A stretch of 64,000 bases of DNA. Source: Micromonospora matsumotoense (lineage in GTDB: Bacteria; Actinomycetota; Actinomycetes; Mycobacteriales; Micromonosporaceae). The notes under the pieces were generated by a model. The model was not told the DNA's origin and did no database searches. It was given only the letters and a program-made list of their open reading frames with translations. The stretch is taken from NCBI RefSeq assembly GCF_900091525.1, contig NZ_FMCU01000003.1, forward strand, positions 434,001 through 498,000. Reading direction: 5' to 3'. Numbering within the stretch: position 1 is the first letter of the stretch; every line of letters starts with the position of its first letter. Shown one piece after another: positions 43,788-52,292 of the stretch. The translations under genes were made by a program, and so were the position numbers.

Positions 43788-44891
43788 TCAGGATGCCACC
43801 CCGGGCCGCCACGCCGCGTCACCATCGCACTCCGGCGCGTCGCCCCCGCCGGCCGGTGGCACGACGCCACCTGCGGTGGGCGGTCCGTCGACACCGGTCG
43901 TGGGCGGTCCGTCGACACCGGCGGCCGGTGGCGCGGGCGGTGGGGTCTCCGCCGCCTCGGCGAGCAGGTGCAGCACGGCGCGGGCCACCGTACGCGGCAC
44001 CTCCAGCTGCGCCACGTGCCCGACGCCCGCCAGCATCATCAGCCGGCTGTCCGGGATGATCCGGGCGGTCTGCGGCGCCACCCGGACGTCCACCAGCCGG
44101 TCCTTCATGCCCCCCACCACCAGGGTGGGCGCCTCGATCGCGGCGGCGATCCGCCAGAGCGACCCCGGCCCCGGCAGGTACGACCGCAGGAAGCTCGCGA
44201 CCAGCCCCCGGAACGTCCGGACGTACGCGGCGGCGTAGTGGGTCGCCTCGTAGCGGACCCGGATCTCCTCCAGCGCCTCCTGCCGACGCTGCTCGCTGAT
44301 CCGGCTCAGGTCGGCCACGCACGCCTCCATCGCCTGCCGGGCCATCACCTCCGGGGCCAGTTGGGCGAGCCGCCAGGCGGCCAGCCGCTCCCCGCGCGGG
44401 ATGGCCAGCAGCGGCAGCATCCGCCCCTGCAACGAGCGGCCGAAATTGAGGAACGGCAGGGCCGGCGAGATCAGCGTCAGGGTCCGCACCAGGTCCGGCC
44501 GGCGACCGGCGACGTGCACCGCGACCGCCCCGCCCAGCGAGTTGCCGAACAGGTGCACCGGGCCCCGGCCGGAGTGCTCGATCCAGCGCACCACCCGGTC
44601 GGCGAAGGACGGGATGGTGTACCTCAGCCCCGGCTCGCTGCGCCCGAAGCCGGGCAGGTCGATCGCCTGCCCGTCGAGGCGGTCGGCGAGCAGGCCGGCG
44701 AGGTCCGTCCAGTTCTGCGACGAACCGCCCAGCCCGTGCACGTACAGCGCCGGTTCCGCGTCCGGCCCGGTGGCCGGGGTGTCCCGGACGTAGGTGACCG
44801 TGCCGTCGAGGCGTACCGGCCGGCCGGGCCAGGGTGGGGGCAGCCGGTGCGGGGGCAGGTGCTCCTCGGGCCAGAGGGCGGCGCGCTTCAT
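43788..44891 (-). CDS. Alpha/beta-hydrolase
   Basis: 367 residues from ATG 44891 (MKRAALWPEEHLPPHRLPPP). Classic fold: the oxyanion strand ALYVHGLGGSSQNWTDLAGL, nucleophile Ser in HLFGNSLGGAVAVHVAGRRP (GNSLGG), Asp in LVVGGMKDRLVD and His in LAGVGHVAQLEVP. A lid of ~80 helical residues sits between the nucleophile and the Asp. The last ~45 residues are a repetitive Pro/Gly tail with tandem GVDGPPTT/AG units. I recall an esterase (lipV) near moeZ in M. tuberculosis, but the substrate is not known here. It sits 5 bp from the DUF3152 gene. Confidence 0.9.
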   Translation of the reverse strand: MKRAALWPEEHLPPHRLPPPWPGRPVRLDGTVTYVRDTPATGPDAEPALYVHGLGGSSQNWTDLAGLLADRLDGQAIDLPGFGRSEPGLRYTIPSFADRVVRWIEHSGRGPVHLFGNSLGGAVAVHVAGRRPDLVRTLTLISPALPFLNFGRSLQGRMLPLLAIPRGERLAAWRLAQLAPEVMARQAMEACVADLSRISEQRRQEALEEIRVRYEATHYAAAYVRTFRGLVASFLRSYLPGPGSLWRIAAAIEAPTLVVGGMKDRLVDVRVAPQTARIIPDSRLMMLAGVGHVAQLEVPRTVARAVLHLLAEAAETPPPAPPAAGVDGPPTTGVDGPPTAGGVVPPAGGGDAPECDGDAAWRPGVAS

Positions 44892-44936
44892 ACCGGCAGT
44901 GTTACCGCCCTGCCCCCTCGCCGACAACGTGCCAGG

Positions 44937-47900
44937 TCAGGCGAGCAGTGCTTCGAGGCGACGGTTGACCGCCGCCAGGGTCGCCCGGACCACCGCCTGA
45001 CGCGGGTCACCGGCGACCAGCGCCGAACCCGCCAACTGCTCCACCCAGCCGTCGCAGACCAGCAGCACCACCACGGTCGCCACCTCGCAGTTGCCGAACG
45101 GCACCACGGCGGCGTGCTCGACGAAGCAGCGTCCCCGCTCGGCGGTGCGCTCGGCGTGGCGCAGCAACTCGTCCACGGCCGCCGCGGCGGCCACCGCGCA
45201 CAGCCGCAGCACGTAGCCGTCCACGGCCGGCCCGGTGGCGTGCCCGGCCGCCGGCTCACCGGCGGTGAGCAGGCGTACCTCGACGTTGGCGTCCAGGCCG
45301 AAGGTGCTCACCTGGACGTGGTCGATCACCACCCGGGGCCCCGGCACGCCGCCGGTGTCCAGCGGTCGCGAGGGCGCGGTCTCCGTCGTGGTCATCTGTC
45401 CGCCGGAGTACGACGCGTTGAGGGTGGCCGGGCTGCCGGTGGGTGGCAGCAGCGCCCCCGGAGTGGCCTCCTCCACGCTGGCCCGACCCCGATGGGTGGG
45501 CTGCCGACGTCGCCGGGGCACTCCGGACACGGTCGGTGACTGCTCGGCGGGCTGCTCCTCGCCGTCCCAGACCGCCCCGTCGGCACGTACCCCGGTGGCC
45601 GGTCGCTCCGGGCCGGGCCGGGCGGGCGGCTCCCCCACCGACCCGGCGGGATCACCGGTCGGGCGCTCCTCGACCGGGGGCGGCGGAACAACGGGCGGCA
45701 CCACGGCGGACGGCGGGGCCACCGGCGACACGGCGGCGGGCGGCTCGACGGCGCGGGCCCGGCCGGTCGGGGCACCGCCCCGGTTCGGGTCCCCCCGGTC
45801 GGCCTGGCTGAACTCGTCGCGGCCCCGGGGGTCACCCGGGCGCGGCTCACCGGCACCCGGGCGCGGCTCACCGGTACGCCGGCGCAGTGGCGGCGGCACC
45901 GGGGCACTCGGCTCTCCGGGCAGGTTCTGCGGTGCCGCGGCGAGGCCCATCCGCTCCTGGAGCAGGCGGGCCACCAGCCGGCTCACCTCCGCCGGGTCCG
46001 CCCCGTCGGACAGGTCGAGTCGCAGGCTGTGCGCCCCGGCCGGGGTACGACGCAGCGCCGCGTCCCGCACCCCGGCCACCTCCCGTACGGCGTCCAGGAT
46101 CGCGTTGACGTCGAAGCCCTCGGGGCGTTCCCGCAGCGGGGCAGGCTCGTCGTCCCGACGCAGGTGGGTGGCGATTCGGGCGAGCTCCGGGGTCTCTGCG
46201 GGGGGCTCCACGGCTGGCGGCTCCGGCACGACGGGCACGTCCGGCTCGGCGGGGACGCGCTGCGGCAGCACCGCCATGCCCCGGTCCGGCTTCCGCTCGT
46301 CCACCACCGGCTCGGTCGTGGTCAGCGGGTCAGGGGCGGATCGGCGCGCCGCGTAGGGGGGTGCGCTCGTCGGGACGGGCGCGGGGGGAATCCGGTCCAG
46401 GCGGCGTGGCCCGCTCGTGACGGGGGCACCGACGGCGGAGACGGGGGGCTCCGGCGGGTGGCCGGGAAGATCAGTGGGGGCGGCCGGCTCGGTCGGCACC
46501 GACCGGAGTCGGAACGGCTGATCGGCGCGACCGGGCGAGGTGGCCGGCCGGGTGGCCGGTTCGTCCCGAGGGAGTCGGAACGGCTGATCGGCGCGAGCGG
46601 CGGGCGGCAGACCGGTGCCCCGTTCCCCGCCGGGGCCGGCCGGCGGCCCGAGGGGTTCGGTACGCGACAGGGGCGGCACGCCGCGCGGCTCGTCCCGAGG
46701 GACGGGCGGCATACCGGGCGGCTCGTCCCGTGGCAGGCCGGCGAACGCGTCGTGGGCAGGAGGTGGCGGGCCGGTCGGCGCGTCGCGCGGCACGGGTGGC
46801 ATGACGGGGGGCGCATCGGCGGGTGGGCCCACGGCCCAGGGGGGCCGCTCGGCCGGCCGGTCCGGCGTACGCGACCGCCCGGTCGGGGGCAGCTCACCCG
46901 CCGACCGGTCACGATCGGGCCGCTCCACCCGACCCGGCCAGTCCCGGCCGGACTGATCGGGCCGGTCCCGGTCGGGCCACTCCCGCTCGGTCCGGTCGGC
47001 CCACTCCTGCTCGGTCCGGTCGGCCCACTCCTGCTCGGTCCGGTCGGCCCACTCCTGCTCGGTCCGGTCGGCCCACTCCCGCTGCACCGGATCGGACCAG
47101 CCCCGCTCGGGCCGCTCTGCCCGACCGCCATGGTCCACCCAGTCCGGCCCGGACCGGTTCGTACGGTCGGCGTAGTCCCGCGCGGACCGGTCGGCGTAGT
47201 CCCGTCCGGACTGGTCGGAGAAGTCCCGTCCGGACCGGTCGGGGCGGTCCGCGGAGTCCCGCTCGGGCAGGTCGGCGCGCTCGGGCCAGTCCCGCTCGGG
47301 CTGTTCACGGTCGCGACCGGTGCGGTCGGACCAGTCGGGCTCGGGGTGGTCGGTGCCGGGGCGACCCGGGGCGGACCGGTCGACGACCGGCGCGACGGTC
47401 GGCTGATCCCGACCGGGCCGGGCCACCACCGGCGGCGTGGGCTCCGGCAGCGCCGGTGGGGTGACCGGCTCGGAGCGGGTCAGCTCGTACGGGCGGGGCA
47501 CCTCCGACCGCACCGGCTCGTACGGGCGGGCGGGCTCGGCACGCACCGGCTGGTACGGGCGGGCGGGCTCGGCACGCACCGGCTCGTAGGGGCGGGCGGG
47601 CTCGGCCGACCACTCCGCCGCCCGTTCGGCGCGAGTCGGGCGGCCGACGGGCGGCTCCTCGTCCCGCGACCAGGAGGGCGCCCAGGTGCCACCCCAGCTC
47701 GGCCGGTTCCAGCTCGGGCCGGACCAGTCCGGCTCGTCCGGTCCGACGCCCGGTCGACGCCCGGCGGAGGACTGCTCCCCGCCGTGCTGTTCGGCACCGT
47801 GCTGCTCAGCACCACGAGGATCGGCACCACGAGGATCGGCATCGGCACCACGGGGATCGGCACCGGCGGTCGGCTCGGTGGGGGCGAAGCGGTCGGCCCC

Positions 47901-48587
47901 GCGCGGCCCGCCCTCGGTGGGAAAGCGGCTGCTCCAGTCGCGGGGGCCGTCGGTCGGGGGCGACCCGGCCTCGCCCCGCTCGGGGGCGTGGAAACCGGGG
48001 GGCACCTCGAACCCGGAGGCGGCGGTGCCCACCGGGGGGACCTGCACGGCCGGCGGGGCCGAGGTGGGAAGGCCGCTGCCGGGCCAGGGGCCGCGCCGGG
48101 GTGCGGCGGGATCGTCCGAGGAGTGCCGGGCAGCCTCCGGATCGTGCGGCGGCTCGGAGGGGGACGCCGGCCGCTGGGCCGGCACGACCAGTCGGTCACC
48201 GCCGGTGAACCCAGGGTCGTCGGCGGGGTGACCGGGCCCGCCGGGCGGGGCGCTCACCGGACGACGCAGGGGGGCCGGGAAATCCGGTGCCGAGTCGTGA
48301 CCATTGCGGTGGGCCCGACCGTTGCGGTGGGCGTCCTCGCCGGCCGGTGGAGTGGGGAACGGCGCAGGCAGGTCACCGTGTCGGGACGGCTGACCACCCC
48401 AGCCGGCGGTGGGGTCGGGCCGGTGCCACGGTGATGCCGACTCCCGGTATCCCGGGGCGTCGGTTCCGCCGGACCACCCGGTCGCAGGTGCCCACCCACT
48501 GACGGAACGGGCCAGGTCGTCCTGCTGACCCGTACCGTCGTCATGCTCTCCCGGGGTGGCGGCACCGGGTTGCCCTGATTCACTCAC
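44937..48587 (-). CDS. Large disordered repetitive protein with conserved C-terminal domain
   Basis: 1216 residues from GTG 48587 with GGAG upstream. Most of it is low-complexity Pro/Arg/Asp/Glu/Gly sequence with tandem motifs such as EWADRTEQ, RDYADRS/T, ARPYEPVRAEP and FRLPRDEP. Two ordered islands stand out. One near residues 940-1000 (DVNAILDAVREVAGVRDAAL ... DLSDGADPAEVSRLVARLLQ) and a C-terminal domain of ~135 residues (VVIDHVQVSTFGLDANVEVR ... RCFVEHAAVVPFGNCEVATV) look folded. No signal peptide or membrane helix. It may be a cytoplasmic scaffold. Function unknown. It diverges from the TetR gene across ~148 bp. Confidence 0.75.
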   Translation of the reverse strand: MSESGQPGAATPGEHDDGTGQQDDLARSVSGWAPATGWSGGTDAPGYRESASPWHRPDPTAGWGGQPSRHGDLPAPFPTPPAGEDAHRNGRAHRNGHDSAPDFPAPLRRPVSAPPGGPGHPADDPGFTGGDRLVVPAQRPASPSEPPHDPEAARHSSDDPAAPRRGPWPGSGLPTSAPPAVQVPPVGTAASGFEVPPGFHAPERGEAGSPPTDGPRDWSSRFPTEGGPRGADRFAPTEPTAGADPRGADADPRGADPRGAEQHGAEQHGGEQSSAGRRPGVGPDEPDWSGPSWNRPSWGGTWAPSWSRDEEPPVGRPTRAERAAEWSAEPARPYEPVRAEPARPYQPVRAEPARPYEPVRSEVPRPYELTRSEPVTPPALPEPTPPVVARPGRDQPTVAPVVDRSAPGRPGTDHPEPDWSDRTGRDREQPERDWPERADLPERDSADRPDRSGRDFSDQSGRDYADRSARDYADRTNRSGPDWVDHGGRAERPERGWSDPVQREWADRTEQEWADRTEQEWADRTEQEWADRTEREWPDRDRPDQSGRDWPGRVERPDRDRSAGELPPTGRSRTPDRPAERPPWAVGPPADAPPVMPPVPRDAPTGPPPPAHDAFAGLPRDEPPGMPPVPRDEPRGVPPLSRTEPLGPPAGPGGERGTGLPPAARADQPFRLPRDEPATRPATSPGRADQPFRLRSVPTEPAAPTDLPGHPPEPPVSAVGAPVTSGPRRLDRIPPAPVPTSAPPYAARRSAPDPLTTTEPVVDERKPDRGMAVLPQRVPAEPDVPVVPEPPAVEPPAETPELARIATHLRRDDEPAPLRERPEGFDVNAILDAVREVAGVRDAALRRTPAGAHSLRLDLSDGADPAEVSRLVARLLQERMGLAAAPQNLPGEPSAPVPPPLRRRTGEPRPGAGEPRPGDPRGRDEFSQADRGDPNRGGAPTGRARAVEPPAAVSPVAPPSAVVPPVVPPPPVEERPTGDPAGSVGEPPARPGPERPATGVRADGAVWDGEEQPAEQSPTVSGVPRRRRQPTHRGRASVEEATPGALLPPTGSPATLNASYSGGQMTTTETAPSRPLDTGGVPGPRVVIDHVQVSTFGLDANVEVRLLTAGEPAAGHATGPAVDGYVLRLCAVAAAAAVDELLRHAERTAERGRCFVEHAAVVPFGNCEVATVVVLLVCDGWVEQLAGSALVAGDPRQAVVRATLAAVNRRLEALLA
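46987..47082. repeat. Four exact or near-exact 24-bp tandem repeats within the repetitive gene
   Basis: The unit TCGGTCCGGTCGGCCCACTC plus CTGC/CCGC occurs four times in phase, encoding the repeated octapeptide EWADRTEQ on the minus strand. Such units are prone to slippage, so strains may differ in copy number. Confidence 0.9.
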
Positions 48588-48735
48588 CGCGCGCTCCTTG
48601 GTCGCCCCCGCTGAGGCTACCGTGTGGTGACAGTGGCGATAAGTTACAGCGGCGGGCCAATTCCGGGGCCGGGGCGAGTGCCCTGACCGGTACGGGGTGA
48701 AAGTGCCGGCTGGATGACGAAACTCGGAGGTTCCC

Positions 48736-49374
48736 ATGACCGCTGTGGGGAACGGTGCCCAGACTGCCGGCCGGCCCACCCGGCTGCCCCGCTCAGCACG
48801 CCGTAAGCAGCTACTCGCGGCGGCTCAGGAGGTGTTCGTGGCCCAGGGGTACCACGCCGCCGCGATGGACGACATCGCCGAGCGGGCGGGGGTTTCCAAG
48901 CCGGTGCTGTACCAGCACTTCCCGGGAAAGATGGATCTCTACCTGGCGCTGCTCGACACGCACTGTGACGCCATCGTCGCCAAGGTGCACGACGCGATGC
49001 GCGGCACCAACGACAACAAGGAGCGGGTCGGCGCGTCGGTGCGCGCCTACTTCGACTTCGTCGACCACGAGAGCGAGGCGTTCCGGCTCGTCTTCGAGTC
49101 GGACCTGCGCAACGATCCGGCGGTCCGGCAGCGGGTGGAGCGGGTGGAGCAGGGCTGCATCGCGGCGATCACCGACACCATCATCTCGGACACCGGCGTC
49201 AGCCGGGCCCATGCCGAGCTGCTCGCCTCCGGCCTGGTCGGCGCGGCCGAGACCGCCGCCCAGTTCTGGCTGGCCGGTGGCCGGCAGGTGCCGAAGGCCG
49301 AGGCCGAGGCGCTGGTCGCGGCGTTGTCCTGGCGGGGCATCGCGAGCTTCCCGCTCCAGGGTGAGTCGGCCTGA
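48736..49374 (+). CDS. TetR-family regulator (conserved with DUF3107 gene)
   Basis: 212 residues from ATG 48736, with CGGAGG upstream. HTH at residues ~20-65: RRKQLLAAAQEVFVAQGYHA, AMDDIAERAGVSKPVLYQHF. The C-terminal ligand domain includes RVGASVRAYFDFVDHESEAF and RLVFESDLRNDPAVRQRVER. It is divergent from the long repetitive gene and 65 bp upstream of the DUF3107 gene. TetR plus DUF3107 is a conserved actinobacterial pair (Rv3208/Rv3208A in M. tuberculosis as I recall). Ligand unknown. Confidence 0.93.
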   Translation: MTAVGNGAQTAGRPTRLPRSARRKQLLAAAQEVFVAQGYHAAAMDDIAERAGVSKPVLYQHFPGKMDLYLALLDTHCDAIVAKVHDAMRGTNDNKERVGASVRAYFDFVDHESEAFRLVFESDLRNDPAVRQRVERVEQGCIAAITDTIISDTGVSRAHAELLASGLVGAAETAAQFWLAGGRQVPKAEAEALVAALSWRGIASFPLQGESA

Positions 49375-49439
49375 ACATCCCGCCCCGAGATCGGATAGCC
49401 TTCGAATCGGCGGCTATCTCGCCCACCTGAGGAGGCACA

Positions 49440-49667
49440 GTGGAGGTCAAGATCGGCGTGCAGTACGCGCCGCGCGAGCTGGTTCTGGAGAGCGCGCAGT
49501 CGCCGGCCGAGATCGAGCAGATCGTGACCGACGCCTTCGCCAAGGTCGAGGGGACGCTGTCCCTGACCGACGAGAAGGGTCGACGGGTCATCGTGCCGGT
49601 CGGCAAGGTCGCCTACGTCGAGATCGCCGAGGCGTCCCCCCGCTCCGTCGGGTTCACCGTTCGCTGA
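49440..49667 (+). CDS. DUF3107 small protein
   Basis: 75 residues from GTG 49440 with GAGGAGG upstream. VEVKIGVQYAPRELVLESAQ, then SPAEIEQIVTDAFAKVEGTL, a turn (TDEKGRRVIVPVGKVAYVEI) and FTVR at the end. The whole sequence matches DUF3107, a short conserved actinobacterial family with no known activity. It follows the TetR gene and is followed by a strong terminator, so the pair is a complete transcription unit. Confidence 0.93.
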   Translation: MEVKIGVQYAPRELVLESAQSPAEIEQIVTDAFAKVEGTLSLTDEKGRRVIVPVGKVAYVEIAEASPRSVGFTVR

Positions 49668-49670
49668 ACC

Positions 49671-49712
49671 GGTCCGGCCCCTGCGGCGGGTGATCCCGCC
49701 GCAGGCCGGACC
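49671..49712 (+). terminator. Strong terminator after DUF3107
   Basis: Arms GGTCCGG-CC-CCTGCGGCGGG (49671-49690) and CCCGCCGCAGG-CCGGACC (49695-49712) form an 18-bp stem with a two-base bulge and a 4-nt loop. The rest of the 380-bp gap to 50048 holds the helicase promoter and a long leader; I see no gene in it. Confidence 0.8.
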
Positions 49713-50047
49713 CGGCGGGTAGCGGATCACCGACCGTGTCGATGCCGGTCACCGTCCCCGGTCCGCGCTCCGGCCAGCGCCACCACCGGTGACCTAACAG
49801 TGACTCAGGTCACAATTTCCACCCCCGGCGAAAAGCTGGCCGTCCAGGTCAGGGGTGTGTGCCGACCTGCTCGGGTAGGATGAGGTAGTTGCCGTGGGCG
49901 CCGATCTGATCGAAGTCCTGCCCACGGCGCGCGTGCGGCCCGGTCCGGCGCGGCGATTCTCCGCCGCCGATCGCGTGGCCCGCGTCATACCGAACGCGCC
50001 CTGAGGACAAAACGGGGCGCACCACGAGAGGGCACCCCCAGATCCAG

Positions 50048-51787
50048 ATGAGCGAACAGATTCTCGACCAACTGGAGGGCCAGGAACTGGTCCCCACCGC
50101 CCCGGTCCGCCCGGAGGCCCCCACGTTCGCCGCGCTCGGCGCGCGGCCCGAGACCGTCGAGGCCCTGGCCGCGGCGGGCATCACCCGCGCCTTCGCGATC
50201 CAGGAGTACGCGATCCCGATCGCGCTGCGCGGCACCGACATGATCGGCCAGGCCCCGACGGGCACCGGTAAGACCCTCGGCTTCGGCGTGCCGCTGCTGG
50301 ATCGGGTCCTGGCGCCGGGCGAGGGCAGCGACGGCGTGCCCCAGGCGCTGGTCGTCGTACCCACCCGCGAACTGGGCATCCAGGTCGCCAAGGACCTCGC
50401 CGCCGCCGGGCGGACCCGGGGCGTGCGGGTGCTGCCGATCTACGGCGGCGTGGCGTACGAGCCGCAGATCGACGCGCTGCGCAAGGGCGTGGAGATCCTG
50501 GTCGGCACCCCCGGCCGGCTGATGGACCTGCAGAAGCAGAAGCACCTGCGGCTGGACCGGGTCCGCGCGCTCGTGCTCGACGAGGCCGACCGGATGCTCG
50601 ACCTGGGCTTCCTCGACGACGTCGAGAAGATCCTGGCGATGCTGCCGGAGGACCGGCAGACCATGCTCTTCTCGGCCACCATGCCGGACCCGATCGTCAC
50701 CCTCTCCCGACGGTTCCTGCGTCGGCCGGTGACGATCCACGCCGGGCACACCGCCGAGACCGGCCCGTCGCCGCAGACCCAGCAGCTGGCGTACCGCACC
50801 CACTCGATGAACAAGATCGAGATCGTGGCGCGGATCCTCCAGGCCGAGGGGCGCGGGCTCACCATGATCTTCACCCGTACCAAGCGGGCCGCCGACCGGG
50901 TCGCCGAGGACCTCGACTTCCGTGGCTTCGCGGTGGCAGCGGTGCACGGTGACCTGGGGCAGGGCGCACGGGAGCGGGCGCTGCGCGCGTTCCGGGCCGG
51001 CAAGATCGACACTCTGGTCGCCACCGACGTGGCCGCCCGGGGCATCGACGTCAGCGGCGTCACCCACGTCATCAACTACGACTGCCCCGAAGACCAGGAC
51101 ACCTACACCCACCGGATCGGTCGTACCGGTCGGGCCGGGGCGACCGGTGTCGCGGTCACCTTCGTCGACTGGGACGACATGCCCCGGTGGCACATCATCG
51201 ACAAGACGCTCGGCCTGGACATGCCCGAGCCGCCGGAGACGTACCACACCTCTCCGCACCTCTACACCGACCTGGACATCTCGTCCGAAATGACCGGGAC
51301 GCTGCCGACCGCCGAGCGGACCCGCGCCGGGCTCTCCGCCGAGGTCGAAGAGGACCTGGGCGGCCGTTCCCGCCGGGGCGAGACCGGCAGCCGGGGCCCC
51401 CGACGTGGTGAGGGCCGGGGCCGTGGTGACAGCGGCGGTCGCGGTGACAGCGGTGGCCGAGGCACGACCGGCGGTCGCGGCGAGCGGCGGCGGGGCCGCC
51501 CCGACACCGACGCGCCGGACGCCACCGAGACGCCCGTGGAGTCCGCCGAGGAAGGCACCCGTACCCCGCGCCACCGGCGTCGCCGTCGGGCCGGCGAGGT
51601 GGTCGTGGGCGAGGCGACCGCGGTGACCGGCGGGGAGTCCACCGACATCCCGGCGGGCGCGGACACCGAGCCGGCCGCCGCAGCCTCCGGACCGGCCGGC
51701 GACGGCGAGTCGACCCGGCCGCGTCGCCGTCGGCGTCGCCGTGCCGGCACCGGCACGGACACGCCGGCCGAGGCCAGCGCCGACTGA
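50048..51787 (+). CDS. DEAD-box RNA helicase
   Basis: 579 residues from ATG 50048. Canonical motifs: Q region FAIQEYAIPIAL, Walker A GQAPTGTGKTLGFGVP, PTREL, TPGRLMDL, VLDEADRMLDLGFLDD, MLFSATMPD, MIFTRTKRAADRVAEDL, ATDVAARGIDV and THRIGRTGRAGATG. The ~180-residue C-terminal tail after residue ~400 is rich in Arg, Gly and Glu, with RGDSGGR repeats and RRRRRR blocks typical of RNA-binding extensions. It corresponds to rhlE in the mycobacterial synteny block. A leader of >200 nt upstream suggests post-transcriptional control (inference). Confidence 0.95.
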   Translation: MSEQILDQLEGQELVPTAPVRPEAPTFAALGARPETVEALAAAGITRAFAIQEYAIPIALRGTDMIGQAPTGTGKTLGFGVPLLDRVLAPGEGSDGVPQALVVVPTRELGIQVAKDLAAAGRTRGVRVLPIYGGVAYEPQIDALRKGVEILVGTPGRLMDLQKQKHLRLDRVRALVLDEADRMLDLGFLDDVEKILAMLPEDRQTMLFSATMPDPIVTLSRRFLRRPVTIHAGHTAETGPSPQTQQLAYRTHSMNKIEIVARILQAEGRGLTMIFTRTKRAADRVAEDLDFRGFAVAAVHGDLGQGARERALRAFRAGKIDTLVATDVAARGIDVSGVTHVINYDCPEDQDTYTHRIGRTGRAGATGVAVTFVDWDDMPRWHIIDKTLGLDMPEPPETYHTSPHLYTDLDISSEMTGTLPTAERTRAGLSAEVEEDLGGRSRRGETGSRGPRRGEGRGRGDSGGRGDSGGRGTTGGRGERRRGRPDTDAPDATETPVESAEEGTRTPRHRRRRRAGEVVVGEATAVTGGESTDIPAGADTEPAAAASGPAGDGESTRPRRRRRRRAGTGTDTPAEASAD

Positions 51788-51800
51788 CTGGCACCACCGA

Positions 51801-51834
51801 CATCCCCCGGCCCGTACGGACGGCCCGGGGGATG
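51801..51834 (+). terminator. Terminator after the DEAD-box helicase
   Basis: CATCCCCCGGCCCGT (51801-51815) and ACGGCCCGGGGGATG (51820-51834) pair with a small mismatch in the middle and a 4-nt loop, 13 nt beyond the stop. Confidence 0.8.
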
Positions 51835-51850
51835 TCGCGTTTCCGCCCGG

Positions 51851-51955
51851 TGCGGGCGCCAGCGGGTCATCTGTGCGGACCAGCGTGCGGGCGCCAGCGG
51901 GTCAGTGGTGCGGACCAGCGTGCGGGCGCCAGCGGGTCGGCCGTGCGGACCAGCG
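51851..51955. repeat. Three 35-bp tandem repeats
   Basis: Units beginning TGCGGGCGCCAGCGGGTC repeat three times at exactly 35 bp, differing only in a 5-base middle (ATCT, AGTG, GGCC type). No coding frame is shared. The 505-bp gap (51788-52292) also holds an inverted repeat and GTGCGGGGCGGCC-type direct repeats near 52210-52265, but no gene. Confidence 0.85.
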
Positions 51956-52081
51956 TCACCACCATCCCGGCCCCGAAGCCGGGCCGAACCCAGCCCGTAG
52001 CCAGGCCGTCAGCCTCCGTTCGGCCCCGGAGACGAGCAGACCCAGGTCATCCCCGAACTCCGGTTGGTGCGGGGGCACCAT

Positions 52082-52142
52082 GATCAGATTGCGATTTCGC
52101 GTACTCGCATCGGCGGGTCGTCGGCAAAACTGCAATCTGATC
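52082..52142. repeat. Inverted repeat GATCAGATTGC, 61 bp
   Basis: GATCAGATTGC (52082-52092) and GCAATCTGATC (52132-52142) are perfect 11-bp arms. They enclose 39 bp of GC-rich sequence with a partial continuation of the stem. I recall similar elements in other Micromonospora intergenic regions. Only one copy is seen here. Confidence 0.65.
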
Positions 52143-52292
52143 TTGAGACCACTCCGAGTCTGCGCGGGTGAGGAGCAGACCGACTCCGGGTTTGCCGCGA
52201 GATGCCGCCGGTGCGGGGCGGCCGGTGCGGGGCGGCCCGAGTGCGGGGCGGCCCGAGTGCGGGACCGACCGGGCGGAAAGGATGATGGACCG

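Noticed and set aside
46008..48434. 801-residue plus-strand frame opposite the repetitive gene
   Set aside because: Mirror image of the minus-strand repeats (GPVGPLLLGPVG-type pattern) with no start signal; the minus strand has the conserved C-terminal domain.
49713..50047. Riboswitch or cold-shock leader upstream of the DEAD-box helicase
   Set aside because: The leader is long but I could not identify a known aptamer or conserved structure by eye.
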